Part shown: positions 36,152-47,899 of the stretch, one piece after another
How positions within the stretch are numbered: position 1 is the first letter of the stretch
Layout: the number at the start of each line of letters is the position of its first letter
Assembly (NCBI GenBank): GCA_029204225.1
Contig: CM055092.1
Location: forward strand, 26,246,122 to 26,310,121
DNA from: Diphasiastrum complanatum
Lineage: Eukaryota; Streptophyta; Lycopodiopsida; Lycopodiales; Lycopodiaceae
DNA length: 64,000 bases
Reading direction: 5' to 3'
Made by a program: the position numbers and the translations under genes
Notes under the pieces: generated by a model
Database searches by the model: none
The model's input: only the letters and a program-made list of their open reading frames with translations
What the model was told of the DNA's origin: nothing

Positions 36152-37106
36152 TGTAGAACAACTAATCAGATAGATCTTGATTCTATTAACAAAGTGCGTA
36201 GTTTACTTGACAAAGGATGAGAAAAAAATGAATGCGAACTCGAAACATTTCTATTAGTGACCAACTCGAAAGATTCGCGAAGGATTCGCAAAATTTGTCT
36301 TGCAGTCAACTCGAAAGATTCGCGAAACAGTTTCTTGTAGAAGCTCGTGGCTTTCTTGTTGAAGCTCAAAACATTCGCAAACAGAATATTGCCGCAAAAT
36401 ATTTTGTTTCTTGTTCAAACCTCAAATCTCGCAAAATTTTCGCGAACAATTCGCTAAATCTTCTGGATTGTTTTTCAAGCTCACTTGTCATGAAACTATC
36501 TCAAACAGTTCGCGAAATATTCTAGATTTCTTCTTCAAGCTCAATAATTGTCATCTGTTGTGAACAATTCGCGAAAGACGAAAATGTCGTGAAGAGACAA
36601 GTGTCGCAATCAATTTGCGAAACACGAAGCTGAGACAAAGAGATGGACTGTTGTGAATAGTTCGCGAACAGAATTTATTAGACCCTGGAAATAGAGCGTC
36701 TATTTGAATATCAACCATCGTAAATGGTTAGATATCTACTATTATAACATTGAAAGGCCAAAAGACCTGTCCTGTAGCAATATAAATACATGTGCACTAC
36801 TTGTTGTGACACACTCACTCAATCAGAGACACAATAGCGAGATAAGACAATAAGATATGTATATTCATGAATCAGATTCAGAGTTATAAAAGTTCATTTT
36901 TGATCAATAGTTTCCTATTGTCTAAATTGTCTTAAGTTGTCTCTTACTTTTGTATATAATTTTCGCATGCATATTCAATCAGAACTAATACCGTTCTATT
37001 AGTACATAGATCAGATACAATCCCGATTGAAGACACTGATATTAGTTTGATTTATTCAAACTTGCATCGTGTTCTCTGTGGAAGAATAATTACTATTTTT
37101 CCTATA
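36152..37106 (+). repeat. C2 5' LTR with TTCGCGAA-rich U3
   Basis: TGTAGAACAAC...TTTCCTATA. Between 36240 and 36670 there are at least six TTCGCGAA palindromes, several followed after three bases by another TTC half-site (11-bp phase). The 3' LTR shows the same sites partly eroded by C-to-T or G-to-A changes. Confidence 0.93.
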
Positions 37107-37221
37107 GTTGTATTAGAGCTTACAAAATTAAAGTTGATACAGTGGTATCTTCGCATCCCTCTTAGCATTCTTCATACATCCATCAGTAAGCCGTTATCTG
37201 GAGGTTATTCATAATTAAAAG

Positions 37222-38095
37222 ATGTCATCGATCACCAATATTCAAGCTAAGATCACTACAATCTTGGCCCCAGAAGGTTCAAACTACTTGATTTAAAAAT
37301 TAAAGACTTCACTCTTGTTGAAGGGCGAAGGTCTATGGCAATGGGTAGAACCAATTGAGGAGAAGCCAAAAGCTCTCCTGGCAAAGAACTTCGAGAATGG
37401 AGTCTAAAAAATGACAAAGCTATAGCAATTATTGCATCTTCAGTGCACAACAATATAATGCTAGATCTTACATCAATCTCAAACACAAAGGATTTATGGG
37501 AAGAATTGCAAACCAAGAATGAGACTCAATCTCGTATCAGATCATGTTCTTGGAAGACCAATTAACTTATCTACAATGGGATGGCAAAGACCTGAATACA
37601 TTCATGCGAAAGATTAAAGATTTGTTTATTTTCTTGCAGAATTCTGATACAAAAAATACAATTTTGAAGGAAAAATAGCTTAGTTATTTTCTTCGAGCCC
37701 TACCTAGGTCATTACACACAACTCAAACCTTATTGGCAAAAGATGTGACAATGACACTTCAAAAGGCAATAGATGGAGTTAAGGAGGAAGTAGAAGCTCG
37801 TGAGCGCTATGACGACAATGGTGATTCAAAAAATGCTCTATTTACTCAGAAGAATAAATCTTTTAAGAAGTCTAAGTTTAAGAGGGAGTCATCTAAGAAG
37901 AATGAGTCTAATACTAATGAACAACAATCTGGAAAGCAACAAAAGAATTCTGGTGATAAGAAGATCTGCAACAGATGCAGAAGATCAAGTTACACAGAAG
38001 AAAAGTGCTGGCTAAATCCAAAGATTGAATGCATTCATTGGCATTTATGGGATCATGCAATAGTAGACTGTTATTAGAATCCCAGAAACAAAAAG
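37222..38095 (+). pseudogene. C2 gag remnant
   Basis: The ATG at 37222 opens SSITNIQAKITTILAPEGSN, a UBN2-type start, broken by stops after about 25 codons. NNIMLDLTSISNTKDLWEEL and a Lys/Ser/Asn-rich basic region (37830-37960) follow. The zinc region CNRCRRSSYTEEKCW..C is recognisable but lacks a standard CX2CX4HX4C arrangement. Confidence 0.75.
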
Positions 38096-38277
38096 GAGCA
38101 GAATCAAAGTGAATTTTCATATTCAAACTATGTCGAAGACAAAGCAGAATGCTCCAGAGCAGCAGAAGATAGGGCAACAAGGAGTTCAGCAGCTTATGTT
38201 AGTACTGATCTATGTTGTTCATCTAATCAATGTGAGAAGTAGTACTTGATTCGAGAGCCACCTTACATTTTGTTTTC

Positions 38278-39184
38278 TTGAAACAAATTTTGTCTAAGTA
38301 CAAGAAGACGAACTATTCGAGATTCATTATACTTGGAGATGATTCTAAACACGTGAGTGATGGAAATGGTGTATTATGGCTGGACATGAATCAGGGAGAC
38401 AAGAAATTGGAGGAAGTTTTCTATGTCCCAACTCTTGATAAAGATCTTCTATCCATTGCTAAGATAGTTGATACAGACATGTCAGTAACCTTCACGAAGA
38501 ACTTTTGTAAATTCGAGGAAGGTTCTGATAACCTGGTTGCTAAAGACAACAGAAAAGAAAAATTATATCACCTGAACATTCGAACAAGAATCAAACAAGT
38601 CAATCAAACTCAAGAATCAACAGATGTACTATGGCACAACAGGCTATGTCACATGAACATGGAAGCCTTATACCAAGCCAACAAAATATAGAGAATTCAA
38701 GGAGTCAAAATCAAAAGTAGAAATATTCAAACTACCTGCGAATCCTGTCTTAAAGGCAAGATGACTAGAACACCTTTCAGTAAGGATGTTTATAAAGCAA
38801 CTAAGGTACTTGAAATTGTGCATTTAGATATTTGTGGACCATTTGGAGTATTGTCGTTGGGTGATGCAAAGTACTTCATTACGTTTATTAATGACTTCAG
38901 CAAGTTCGTTGTAATATACTTTATTCGTGCTAAATATAAAACTTTCAAAAAATTCGTTGACTATACGAATTGGGCTAAGAAATCGACAAACAATAAGCTG
39001 AAGCAAATTTGCACAGATCGTGGAGGTGAGTACATTTTCAACAAATTCAAAGCTTACTATACTGATCAAGATATTATGCACATTAAACCTGTATCTTACA
39101 CAGCTCAGCACAATGGAATAGCTAAACTAAGAAATTGTACACTGATGGAAGCTGCAAGGTGTATGATGGCTCATGCGTGCTTGT
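38278..39184 (+). pseudogene. C2 protease tail, pre-integrase and integrase core
   Basis: The first piece (38278-38691) covers the end of the protease and the GAG-pre-integrase region (LEEVFYVPTLDKDLLSIAKI, LWHNRLCHMN). The second (38761-39184) has the integrase core: HLDICGPFG, FINDFSKFVVIYF and CTDRGGEYIFNKF. The site expected to hold the catalytic Glu reads AQHNGIAKLRN, so the Glu of NG-AER is replaced by Lys. The core is truncated immediately after RCMMAHACL. Confidence 0.85.
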
Positions 39185-39189
39185 AGATC

Positions 39190-40170
39190 ATGAGAGACTT
39201 TGAAGGTGGTAAGTTGTATCTTCACCAACAAAAGTACACTCAAAAGATCATTGAAGACTTCAACATGCTCGAATGCAAAGGTGTGCATACTCCCATGATA
39301 CCTAAAACAGTACTGAACAAGGTAGATTGTCCACAGACTCTCGAAGAAGAGGAACGAATGGCCACAACACCCTATCGTAGGCTGATTGGATCTTTGTTAT
39401 ATCTAGCAGACAACATCAGACCTGATATAGCATTTGCAGTATACAGGCTGATCCAATATAATCAGAACTCAGGATTATTGCATTGGAAGTTTCCAAAGAG
39501 AGTACTAAAATATCTCCAACAAAAAGCCAAGGGCTATGTTATTCGAAGGAAGTTGGATTTCACATCGAATCTTATAGTGACACAAGCTGGACATCCATGA
39601 AGGATGATAGCAAAAGTATTTTCAAGCATCTGGCGTAGCCATACTCTGGATTAGCAAGAAGCAAACAGCAGTAGCTCAATCTTCCTGTGAAGCAGGATAT
39701 GTAACAGCAGCCAAGATGGAAAATGAGCTTATCTAGATCAAACAGATGTTGGAAGGATTTGATGAATCTATTTTTGAAACTCATGTCTTGTTAATGGATA
39801 AAACTTCAGCAATCTATCTGACGAAAGATCATGTATTTCATTCAAAAACGAAGCAGAATATGTAGCAGTAGCCAAGATGGCAGATGTTGGAAGGATTTGA
39901 TGAATCTATTTCTGAATCTTATGTCTTGTTAAGGGATAACACTTCAGCAATCTATTTTACGAAAGATCATGTATTTCATTCAAAGATGAAGCACATTGCT
40001 ATCAAGGATCATGTACTTCAGGACTTAGTCGAGAAGAAAATACTGAAGACAGTCTTCATACCCATAGAGGAAATGACAGCCGATATCTTTACAAAGCCAC
40101 TCAGTAAAGCTTTGTTCGAGAAGCAGCGAAGAAGATTGGGGTTAATCCAACTGCCTACTTTGAGAGGGAG
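39190..40170 (+). pseudogene. C2 RT C-terminus and RNase H with internal duplication
   Basis: Opens inside RT (GKLYLHQQKYTQKIIEDFNM, TPYRRLIGSLLYLA), joined directly to the truncated integrase. The catalytic YVDD region is gone. RNase H follows with a tandem duplication of about 138-160 bp: LEGFDESI...TSAIY.TKDHVFHSK occurs at 39743-39880 and again at 39881-40018. The copies differ at several positions and the second is the better preserved. The end (MTADIFTKPLSKALFEKQRR) and PPT are normal. The duplication looks like template switching or unequal exchange. Confidence 0.85.
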
Positions 40171-40171
40171 C

Positions 40172-41141
40172 TGTAGAACAACTGATCAGAGAGATCTTGA
40201 TTCTACTAACAAAGTGCGTAGTTTACTTGACAAAGGATGAAAAAAAAATGAATGTGAACTCGAAACATTTCTATTCGTGACCAACTTGAAAGATTCGCAA
40301 AGGATTTGCAAAATTTGTCTTGCAGTCAACTCAAAAGATTCGCAAAACATTTTTTTGTAGAAGCTCGTGGCTTTCTTATTGAAACTCGAAAGTTTCTCGA
40401 ACAGAATATTGTCACAAAATATTTTGTTTCTTGTTCAAGCCTCAGATCTTGCAAAATTGTCATGAACAATTCACAAAATCTTTTGGACTATTTTTCAAGC
40501 TCACCTGTCGCGAAACTATCTCGAACAGTTCGCAAAATACTCTAGATTTCTTCTTCAAGCTCAAGAATTGTCATCTGTTGTGAACAATTCACGAAAGACA
40601 AAAATGTCACGAAGAGACAAGTGTCGTGAACAATTTGCGAAACACGAAGCTGAGACAAAGAGATGGACTGTCGCGAATAATTCATGAACAAAATTTATTC
40701 GACCCTAGAAACAGAGCGTCTATTTGAATATCAACCGTCGTAAACAGTTAGATATCTACTGTTACAACATTGAAAGGCCAAAACACCTGTAAATAAAAGG
40801 CCAAAAGACCTGTCCTATAGCAATATAAATACACATGCACTACTCATTGTAACACACTCACTCAATCAGAGACACAACAACAAGATAAGACAGCAAGAGA
40901 TGTATATTGATGAATCTGATTCAGAGTTATAAAAATTCATTTTTGATCAATAGTTTCTTATTGTCTAAATCTTATCTCTTACTTTTGCATATAATTTTCA
41001 CACGCATATTCGATTAGAACTAATATTGTTCTATCGGTACATAGATCAGATACAATCCCGATTGAAGACACTGATATCAATTTAATTTATTTAAACTTGC
41101 ATCATGTTTTCTATGGAAGAATAATTACTATTTTTCCTACA
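40172..41141 (+). repeat. C2 3' LTR (970 bp)
   Basis: Starts tgtagaacaactgatc after tgagagggagc and ends ...tttttcctaca before TSD gatgt. Confidence 0.93.
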
Positions 41142-41143
41142 GA

Positions 41144-42014
41144 TGTTTGTGTAAGAGGAATGAGAGTTAATTTCCTTCAACAAGAATGCAAAGATGTAGA
41201 ACAGTAGCGAATCTGTATAATTATGTTGTAAAACACAACGATCAAATCACAATACAATTGCGCTGATAAGCGCATGATCTTACTTACAGATTCAAACAAT
41301 TGCTAAAGTTTTGAATATCTCTCTCTATATATAATCAGTAACTCTGAGGAGTCAGCTACTAAAAGATCCGTTCTGGTCGTTTGATCTCTGTCATCTACTC
41401 CTTCTCTTCAATTGCTCATTTTACATATATAGCGACTAGAAGATCTTGCATAACTCTATTTTTTTTTACATTTACAAGATCGCTTAATAGCTGATTAACT
41501 GACTAATCAGAACAGTTGTTATTGGAACGTGAAGACGTAGAGAGTCTGTACTTGGAATACTGTGTATTTCTGTAGAGTGTCGCCTGTGTAAAATCCCATG
41601 TAAAATGGCAGTGTCAAGTTTTTTGCCTGTGTAGAACTGTAGTGTAGCATGTTTCGCCAATTGTCGCGTGTTAGAAACTGCATGTAAAAATGCAGTGTCG
41701 CATTTTTTGCATTTTTCGTGAAACAGTGTTGCATTTCTGGAAGTGTCTGAAATGGCCTAAAAAAGTCGACTTAGCACAAAGTCACAAAACACTTAGCTGC
41801 TCATGAAAACTTGAAGGTAAAAATACGACAATGTCGGGTGTTGGGTTTTCACCTATCAATATTTGCAAGGAAAAATGCAGATTGTAGCGACAATCAGTCT
41901 AAAAATGTAGACTGTTGTAAAACAATTCATTTCTTGTAGGTTTCATTTGAGAGAGTAAAATTGAGAAGGAATAAGGACTGTTAGGATGAGTAGGAGTTAG
42001 ATTAAATTCCAACA
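41144..42014 (-). repeat. C3 3' LTR (about 871 bp)
   Basis: On the minus strand it starts TGTTGGAATTTAATC right after the PPT cttaagggggag and ends ...CCTCTTACACAAACA. The C2 target duplication (41142-41146) covers its last three bases, so C2 landed on the very edge of C3. Its other LTR is not in the window. Confidence 0.8.
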
Positions 42015-42179
42015 CTCCCCCTTAAGCTTACTGCTACGAATTTGAACTACAATTGAAATTTAACATATCTACTAAAGTAGAATGTTTATCTCTAGACAAT
42101 GGCTTTGTCAAAATATCAATCAACATATTATCTTTATGACAGTAACTTAGTACAACATCTTGGTTCTGAACCTTCTCTC

Positions 42180-42676
42180 TAAGAAAATGAGATTAAATTT
42201 CTATATGCTTAGTTCTTTTATGAGTTCGTGGGTTTAGAGATAGAGCCATGCAACTCTGATTGTCGCACTGGAGTATTGTTGGACCGATCTGTGGGAATTG
42301 TAGATTCTGCAGCAGCCTTCTGAGCCACATTATTTTCTTCACTACTGATGTAGCTACAACGTATTCAGATTCTATGAGAACAACAAAATGCATTTCTACT
42401 TTCTGTTGTTCGATGAAATGGGTCCTCCTGCAAGGAAACAAATATAATCTGTTATGTATCCACGTCTTTTGCCCAGTATGAATCTAAATAGGTGGTCAAT
42501 TTGAGTGGAACTTCTGTATTACCATTGTAGCTCAAAGCGTAGTGCTTTGTAGCCTGAATGTACCTCATAAAACGGCGGAGGAACATTGCACTACACCAAT
42601 AAATGATATCAGTATTCAACATCAGTTCAAAATTGAAAATAATATTGGTGGCATCACATTGTTGTGGGCAAAGCAA
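42180..42676 (-). pseudogene. C3 copia RT end and RNase H remnant
   Basis: Piece 1 (42676-42452) has LRRFMRYIQATKHYALSYNG, the RT-RNase H connection. Piece 2 (42441-42193) has the RNase H blocks SEYVVATSVVKKIMWLRRLL, LQCDNQSCMALSLNP and RTKHIEI. The first EAEY Glu reads SEY. Everything upstream of the RT C-terminus is missing. Confidence 0.85.
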
Positions 42677-42689
42677 TTTTCAAGCTCTA

Positions 42690-42953
42690 CAGAATGATTA
42701 TCAACTGATGGAGTTCATTTCTTACAAAGTGTGTCTTCTTCTCAAGTTAAGCTTGCACTTTTGTGTCACCTAGCTTCTACAATGGAAGAGCAAAATGCTC
42801 AAAGAGAACGTCATCCAGTTGATCCATTTGCGGCTTTAAACTTTTTGGAAACAACCATTAAAGCCGCATACCAATTTTTTGATGAGTTTGACCGACATTG
42901 GTGGGTGGATTTTTTTGAAGAGCAAATATTAAGTTTGCTTAACTTGGGAGATG
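42690..42953 (+). pseudogene. Coding flank into which G4 inserted (unknown protein, part 1)
   Basis: An open frame runs into the G4 LTR. It contains KLALLCHLASTMEEQ, DPFAALNFLETTIKAAYQFF and HWWVDFFEEQILSLLN, a helical-looking, non-repetitive protein. It has no start codon before the C3 junction other than an internal ATG. Carried across the 5-bp target site, the frame continues into the coding-like sequence at 50668 (-). I do not recognise the family. Confidence 0.45.
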
Positions 42954-44200
42954 TGTGATGCCACGAAACTGTCAAAAATTGAATATCAACATAAATATGG
43001 CATAATATACTCAAAAATGAAGATATGAGCTGGTTAAGTATAATTCATGAAGAGGCCTAAGTCATTTTTTGAGAATATATCTCCTAGGTACTTGTCTTAT
43101 AAATTAAGGGCTAGACCTTTAATAATAAAAGACATTGCCTTGGATAACCCTTAACTAGGTCGTCCATACGAAACGACTAGTTATGAAAAGACATGTTAAA
43201 CTAGAGTAACTTTAACTCATAGTTAAGTATACCTCTTATGGTATAGTTGAACGTATTTTCAGTTTAATTATTAACTATAGCCTTTTCGCGAGATCGACAC
43301 ACCTATTGTTTAAGAGGTGTGTTTGTTCACCCCGTAGAACATATATTGATCTCACACTTCAGTCTCAATCATCAAGAGAGAAGAGTTTATGCTTATGTAA
43401 GAGATTGAAGAAGTGAATAGAGTTCTGTGAGTTATTCTCCCTTATCTCTATTCTCCGCACTACTGAGTGTGAGTGATCTTGAGTCTGCTAACAATCTCTA
43501 ACGCATTTCATGAATTACTCTCTGATTAGACAGACGCTCTAGTGCATTACAGTCGTTTGTTGTGTTTCCGTAAAGCATGCTCTAAAGAACTGTCTTAAAG
43601 TCATCTTATTCATCTGTCGCGAATACTTTCTTTTCGACACTCGAATAATGACTATCTTTGTGCAGTCTAGCACGATCATTGAATTAAGTTGTATGTATAC
43701 AAATGAGATGACAGTCCCTGTCTGAAGAATTGAGTCTCTGATCTGTTTTCCTGATTAGCATTGACATAAGTTTCTAACGTGCTCTTTAACCATTAAGTTG
43801 GGCTTTAGTTGTTGAGGACTATTGTCTAGGAACGAATAGTTCGCAAACTCGATCAATTAATTGTCTGCGCAGTCTTGAATACAACAAACAATTTCCGATT
43901 CTCTGTTGACACCTTAGTTAGCCAGAGAGTAGTCTGCTGTACTACTCTGATAACATTTCATTTGTAGAACGCGTTTCCTTCAATTCGATAGAGGCCAGAT
44001 TGTTGTTCTGAATTCATTAACATTACCCATTCCAAATATAAGTAATACTGGTTACTTTTTAATGTCTGTCGACAACCAGAATAACATTCAAAACCACCTG
44101 CCATAATTACACTAAAAACATAATTTTCTAACGCTATCCTCTGTGGGAACGATATTTTTCACTACAAAATCTATATTAAACCTGTTGGTATAGCACGACA
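42954..44200 (+). repeat. G4 5' LTR (1247 bp)
   Basis: TGTGATGCCACG...TATAGCACGACA, preceded by agatg (42949-42953). About 94% identical to the inverted LTR at 50674-51729, which lacks about 220 bp present here (around 43470-43690). It is followed by a tRNA-Asp PBS. Confidence 0.9.
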
Positions 44201-44212
44201 TACAACAATTTT

Positions 44213-44230
44213 TGGCGCCGTTGCTGGGGA
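44213..44230 (+). other. G4 primer-binding site
   Basis: TGGCGCCGTTGCTGGGGA has one mismatch to the tRNA-Asp PBS used by Athila/Tat gypsy elements. It lies 12 bp after the LTR end and 52 bp before the gag ATG. Confidence 0.9.
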
Positions 44231-44282
44231 TAGTTTAGGAAAGTTATAAGAAATCTGAAGATCCATTTTCCATCTATAATGT

Positions 44283-45790
44283 ATGTCAGATAGAGAATCG
44301 AGATTAGAAAGATACCGGAAGCTTAGAGAGGAGTTTTTACGAAGACAGAGTGAAAGTACTAGTTGTAAAAATCTAGACGAAATCACTGCTCAGTTACTTG
44401 AACTCCTAATTAGCTTTGGTATGGAGGGTCCTGCTGCACGCTTCACTTCTATCTCTAAAATTAGATATGATTATTTTAAAGGGACCAGCTCCGATGATGC
44501 AAATAGCTATGTCTCACAATTTGAGTCAATAGCCAATCTGAATCATGAGGGAACTGACGTAGACAAACTACGAATTTTCCCTGGTCTGCTAAGAAAGCAG
44601 ACGCGTATCTGGTATACTCAGGTAGAACCAGACCGTGTAGGAACTTGGTACATGTTGAAAGATGCGTTTCTGAACCAGTTCAGAGAGACAGGTTACAAAT
44701 CTATAATTTTTGGACGACTGAACAATGTTCAGAAGAAGAGTAAAGAATCTTTTCGCAAATATATACGTAAGGTTAAAAACCTCATAGGAAAACTAACAGG
44801 TGTATATCCCGTGGATATGCAAATCGAATGGTTTTTGGCTGGTCTACCACCAAAGATTGATCGATACTGTAGAAAAGGGGACATGAACTCCTTAGCAGCT
44901 GTTATAGCTAGTGCAGAAAATTTTGAGACTTCAAAATTAGCACGAAAACGACGATCAACGAAGAAATCTCAAAAGTCTGACTGATTTCAGTGACAGCGAT
45001 GATGATTCTGATTCTGATTCCAGTAGTAGTTCTTCAAGCTCGAAATCTAAAAGTAGCGATTCATCAGAATCAGATGCTGACAAAGGAGAGAAAAAGAATA
45101 AACGACGAACTAAATGAAAGGACGAGACAAAAGTTGTCGAGGATAAGTCGTCAACTTCCAAAGTGGAAAAGCTTTGGAAAAGTAATATGGCTGACCTTAA
45201 TAAAAAATTTAATGACTTGAAAGTGCAAGTCTGAGAAGTTGCAGATAAAAGACCAAAGGTATTTTCTTCTAACTCAGGAATGTGGTGTATAAAATGTGGA
45301 ACATCTGGACACACCAAGGAAGACTGCACTTCTGGTAATGTCAAATACATTGAAGATCCTGCCCAGGAGGTACTTTTTATTTTTCAGAATGATGCAACTA
45401 CTAACTATGTACAGGGTACTGCAGCATCAGCCCAGCAGGACAGACCCAAATTTGCACCAAGAAGACATAATTCTCCTGAATTTGTTGGACCAGCGAAGTC
45501 TCAAACCTCAAATAAACCAATTTTGGGCAACTACTAAAATTGTGGAGAGCCGGGACATTTTTCTCCTGACTGTCCTCAACCACAGAAGCCAATTGGTTAC
45601 GTACCATTATGCTCGAATTGCAGAGAACCTGGTCACAAGTATCCTGACTGCCCTCAGCCGCAGAATCTGCGACCCAAATATCAGTATGTAGCAACACCAG
45701 CTGCTGCAGACACGAAAGCGAAAGCTGCGACAGATGCTGTTATACAGAGAATTGACGTTATTAAAGGAAAATTGACAAAGACTGAAGATC
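44283..45790 (+). pseudogene. G4 gag with three zinc knuckles
   Basis: The ATG at 44283 opens a 233-residue capsid-like frame (YDYFKGTSSDDANSYVSQFE, WYTQVEPDRVGTWYMLKDAF, FRKYIRKVKNLIGKLTG). A frameshift at about 44970 leads into a Ser/Asp repeat (DSDDDSDSDSSSSS...) and a basic tail. Zinc knuckles follow: CIKCGTSGHTKEDC at 45283-45324, NCGEPGHFSPDC (first Cys lost at a stop) at about 45541, and CSNCREPGHKYPDC at 45610-45651. These are the standard CX2CX4HX4C type, unlike the CX3H type in G1, so G4 is a different lineage. Confidence 0.85.
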
Positions 45791-45799
45791 AATCCTAGC

Positions 45800-46310
45800 C
45801 AAGTGACATGGAAAAGATTTTAAAGTCACCACGAGAGGCAAAAGCTCCTCGAAACCTGATCAGAAATCTTCGACAAAGCGCAGAAAATTCGCAAAGACGA
45901 AATCTTCTAGCAAGATAACGAACAAATCCACAACTAAAAAAGATCTCAAGGATGACCCTAACTATGACCGTGATGTTGCGAAGTTATTTGCAAAAGATAT
46001 CTTGGCAGAAGCAAAGGAAATCATCGACGCTAAACTAAAGACTGCTCCTACAGTGAAGGTGATCGCTTTTGAGAAAGAAGATGAAGAAATCGCGAAGACA
46101 AAATTGTCTAGTGCTGCTATTGATAAACCAATTGTTGGAACCACTGGGTTACAGACAAGAGACAATACCAGATATGGGAGTATAATGACCATTCCTAGTT
46201 CCTGTTACAAGGGTGTGAGCAATTCGTCAAAGACAAATCAACATCAACATATGAATATTCAACGAAGGTGCTGGTTTAAACAAAAGTATTTCAAAGAAAA
46301 TTTTTTCAAT
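45800..46310 (+). pseudogene. G4 gag-protease junction region
   Basis: Broken frames with EAKEIIDAKLKTAPTVKVIA and VGTTGLQTRDNTRYGS. This should be the start of the protease region, but no DSG/DTG active site can be seen. Function not assignable. Confidence 0.4.
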
Positions 46311-46429
46311 TGATGAAGGATTAAATGGAATCAAGAAATTGTAGCTGTCTTGTCTCAATATCAACAATAGGTTTCTTGTGATTATCCTTCAAGCATGCTG
46401 ATATGTGAGTTTCATGGGTCAAAACTACT

Positions 46430-46900
46430 ACTAACTATCAATGTGTATAAAACAATATTTTCTTTGGAGATCAAACTGATGAAAATTCCTATTTTCAACA
46501 AAATGAAGATGAGTTGTTAAGATTCCCATACAATAACACCCTTTTTGAGCATAATGATGAGATGGATATGACCGGGACGTGGTCAAATTTGGACAATGAA
46601 TTATTTGATTTGGAGCATTACTACTTTGGTTCATCAGAAACTGTACCCAGTGCTTCGCTCACAGAGAAAACCAATGGATCTATGGCCATCCATCTTCAGC
46701 AAGACAATGTTACCAATCTTGCTCAAACTGATTCGACAGAAGGAGACTCCAACGCTCAACTAGATGACTTGGATGAAATCATTGTCTTAATCAACTCTTT
46801 AGAGTTACAAAAGGATACCATTATCCTACATCAAGGAGAAATGTATAAGGCAACAACACCGGATGCATGGACAAAAAAAGATGCATTTGGAATTAGATAG
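46430..46900 (+). pseudogene. Acidic coding stretch downstream of G4 gag
   Basis: An open frame rich in Asp, Glu, Asn and Thr (NEDELLRFPYNNTLFEHNDE, LDNELFDLEHYYFGSSE, LDDLDEIIVLINSLELQKD). An Asp/Glu-rich frame also occurs at the far end of the inverted half (62040-62230, -). Both may be parts of the protease-RT linker lying on either side of the inversion breakpoint. No known domain. Confidence 0.35.
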
Positions 46901-46919
46901 CCTATCCAATCAAGAAAGA

Positions 46920-47495
46920 TGTTGAGGAAGAAGACTAACGAATTTTCTATTGCATGTATTCTGTCAACCCATGCAGAATTAATACTACTTAAGGCAATCA
47001 TGTGTTTCATCAACCTCTTCTTTAGTGATCTTATAGAATTTATGAGACATATTTGTAGAACAAAGATTTTTTTTTTTCTACTGAAGACTTGTTGCAACCT
47101 TGTTCTACAATAATGAGTTGGTAGCAGAATCTGAGGCGACAATATTTGACTAATAGAGAATGGTTACCGATAAGCACATCGTAGGAAAGAACATGCATAC
47201 TACTAGGTGGCCAGAAATTTTTGACTTATGCCAAAGGATTCTTGAAGCATGGCACTCAACAAAGAACTACATGGTCTTCATTTTTTCTATTGAAATGGTG
47301 CTTGAATGCAGTGTGCGCCTATTCTGTGCGGAAGTGCGCTACACTGTTCATTACATTACAAGACCTAGATACATTGTGACCAATCATAGACAATGCAACA
47401 GTCAATTAAATAACAAAAAATGCAATGCAGAGATCACAACTGGAAGAATAGAATGTGTTTATAATTTTTGTTTTGTTTCAAAGTGAGTCGGTAGT
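46920..47495. other. Unassigned sequence, probable inversion-breakpoint region
   Basis: No coding block of G4 or of C4 is recognisable. If G4 was split by inversion, the left breakpoint should lie in or near this stretch. Confidence 0.35.
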
Positions 47496-47497
47496 GC

Positions 47498-47882
47498 ATC
47501 GTGTGTTGGCGGCCTGACGCTCCTCTTACAAATCTCTATTTTGCATCTTGTAGACCACATTCCTTCTATTCTATTGAATTTTGGTCTATACTTATGTCCC
47601 ACCAGGTGGGACTACAAGACATCTTAACCATCATCTCAAGAGAAGTTGAACCTAAATTCTTAGTTAACTATCTCTCTGGTAACGTTACTTTATGGACGAG
47701 TGTGGCAGCTTGGAAGCTTCACGTTCGATGAGCAAGAGGCTGATAATTCAACTTGCCCGACGATTTGTTTAGCTCGATGTCATGTCCTCAGCACTAGTTT
47801 TGAGATCAACAATTTGGTGTCGATGACTGTGCCGATTTGTCAGTCTTTCGGGGAATTCTAGAGAAATGGTTGCTCTCCAACA
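47498..47882 (-). repeat. C4 probable 3' LTR
   Basis: On the minus strand it starts TGTTGGAGAGCAACC directly after the PPT tcaagagggaa. The proposed end (...CCGCCAACACA at 47498) is a guess because no second LTR is present. Confidence 0.5.
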
Positions 47883-47899
47883 TTCCCTCTTGAATGATG

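Larger units (their letters stand above)
36152..41141 (+). mobile_element. C2: decayed Ty1/copia element with large pol deletion
   Basis: LTRs 36152-37106 (955 bp) and 40172-41141 (970 bp) are flanked by exact TSD gatgt (36147-36151 and 41142-41146). A PPT (tgagagggag) ends at 40170. A degenerate PBS (ttgtattagagct) lies near 37108. Coding order is gag, zinc region, protease/pre-integrase, integrase core, then a jump straight into the C-terminal part of RT and RNase H. Many stops and diverged LTRs make it clearly older than C1. The 3' LTR has an extra short tandem duplication around 40765-40800. Confidence 0.95.

Noticed and set aside
36152-41141. Tandem TTCGCGAA repeats considered as a CRISPR-like array
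   Set aside because: The repeats are 8 bp, irregularly spaced and in a plant LTR; nothing fits a CRISPR array.
44955-45350. 131-residue minus-strand frame rich in Ser/Leu/Glu
   Set aside because: Antisense shadow of the Ser/Asp repeat and zinc-knuckle part of G4 gag.
46430-46900. Acidic frame as a host gene
   Set aside because: It lies directly downstream of G4 gag on the same strand with similar composition to the region next to G4 RNase H, so a retroelement linker is more likely.
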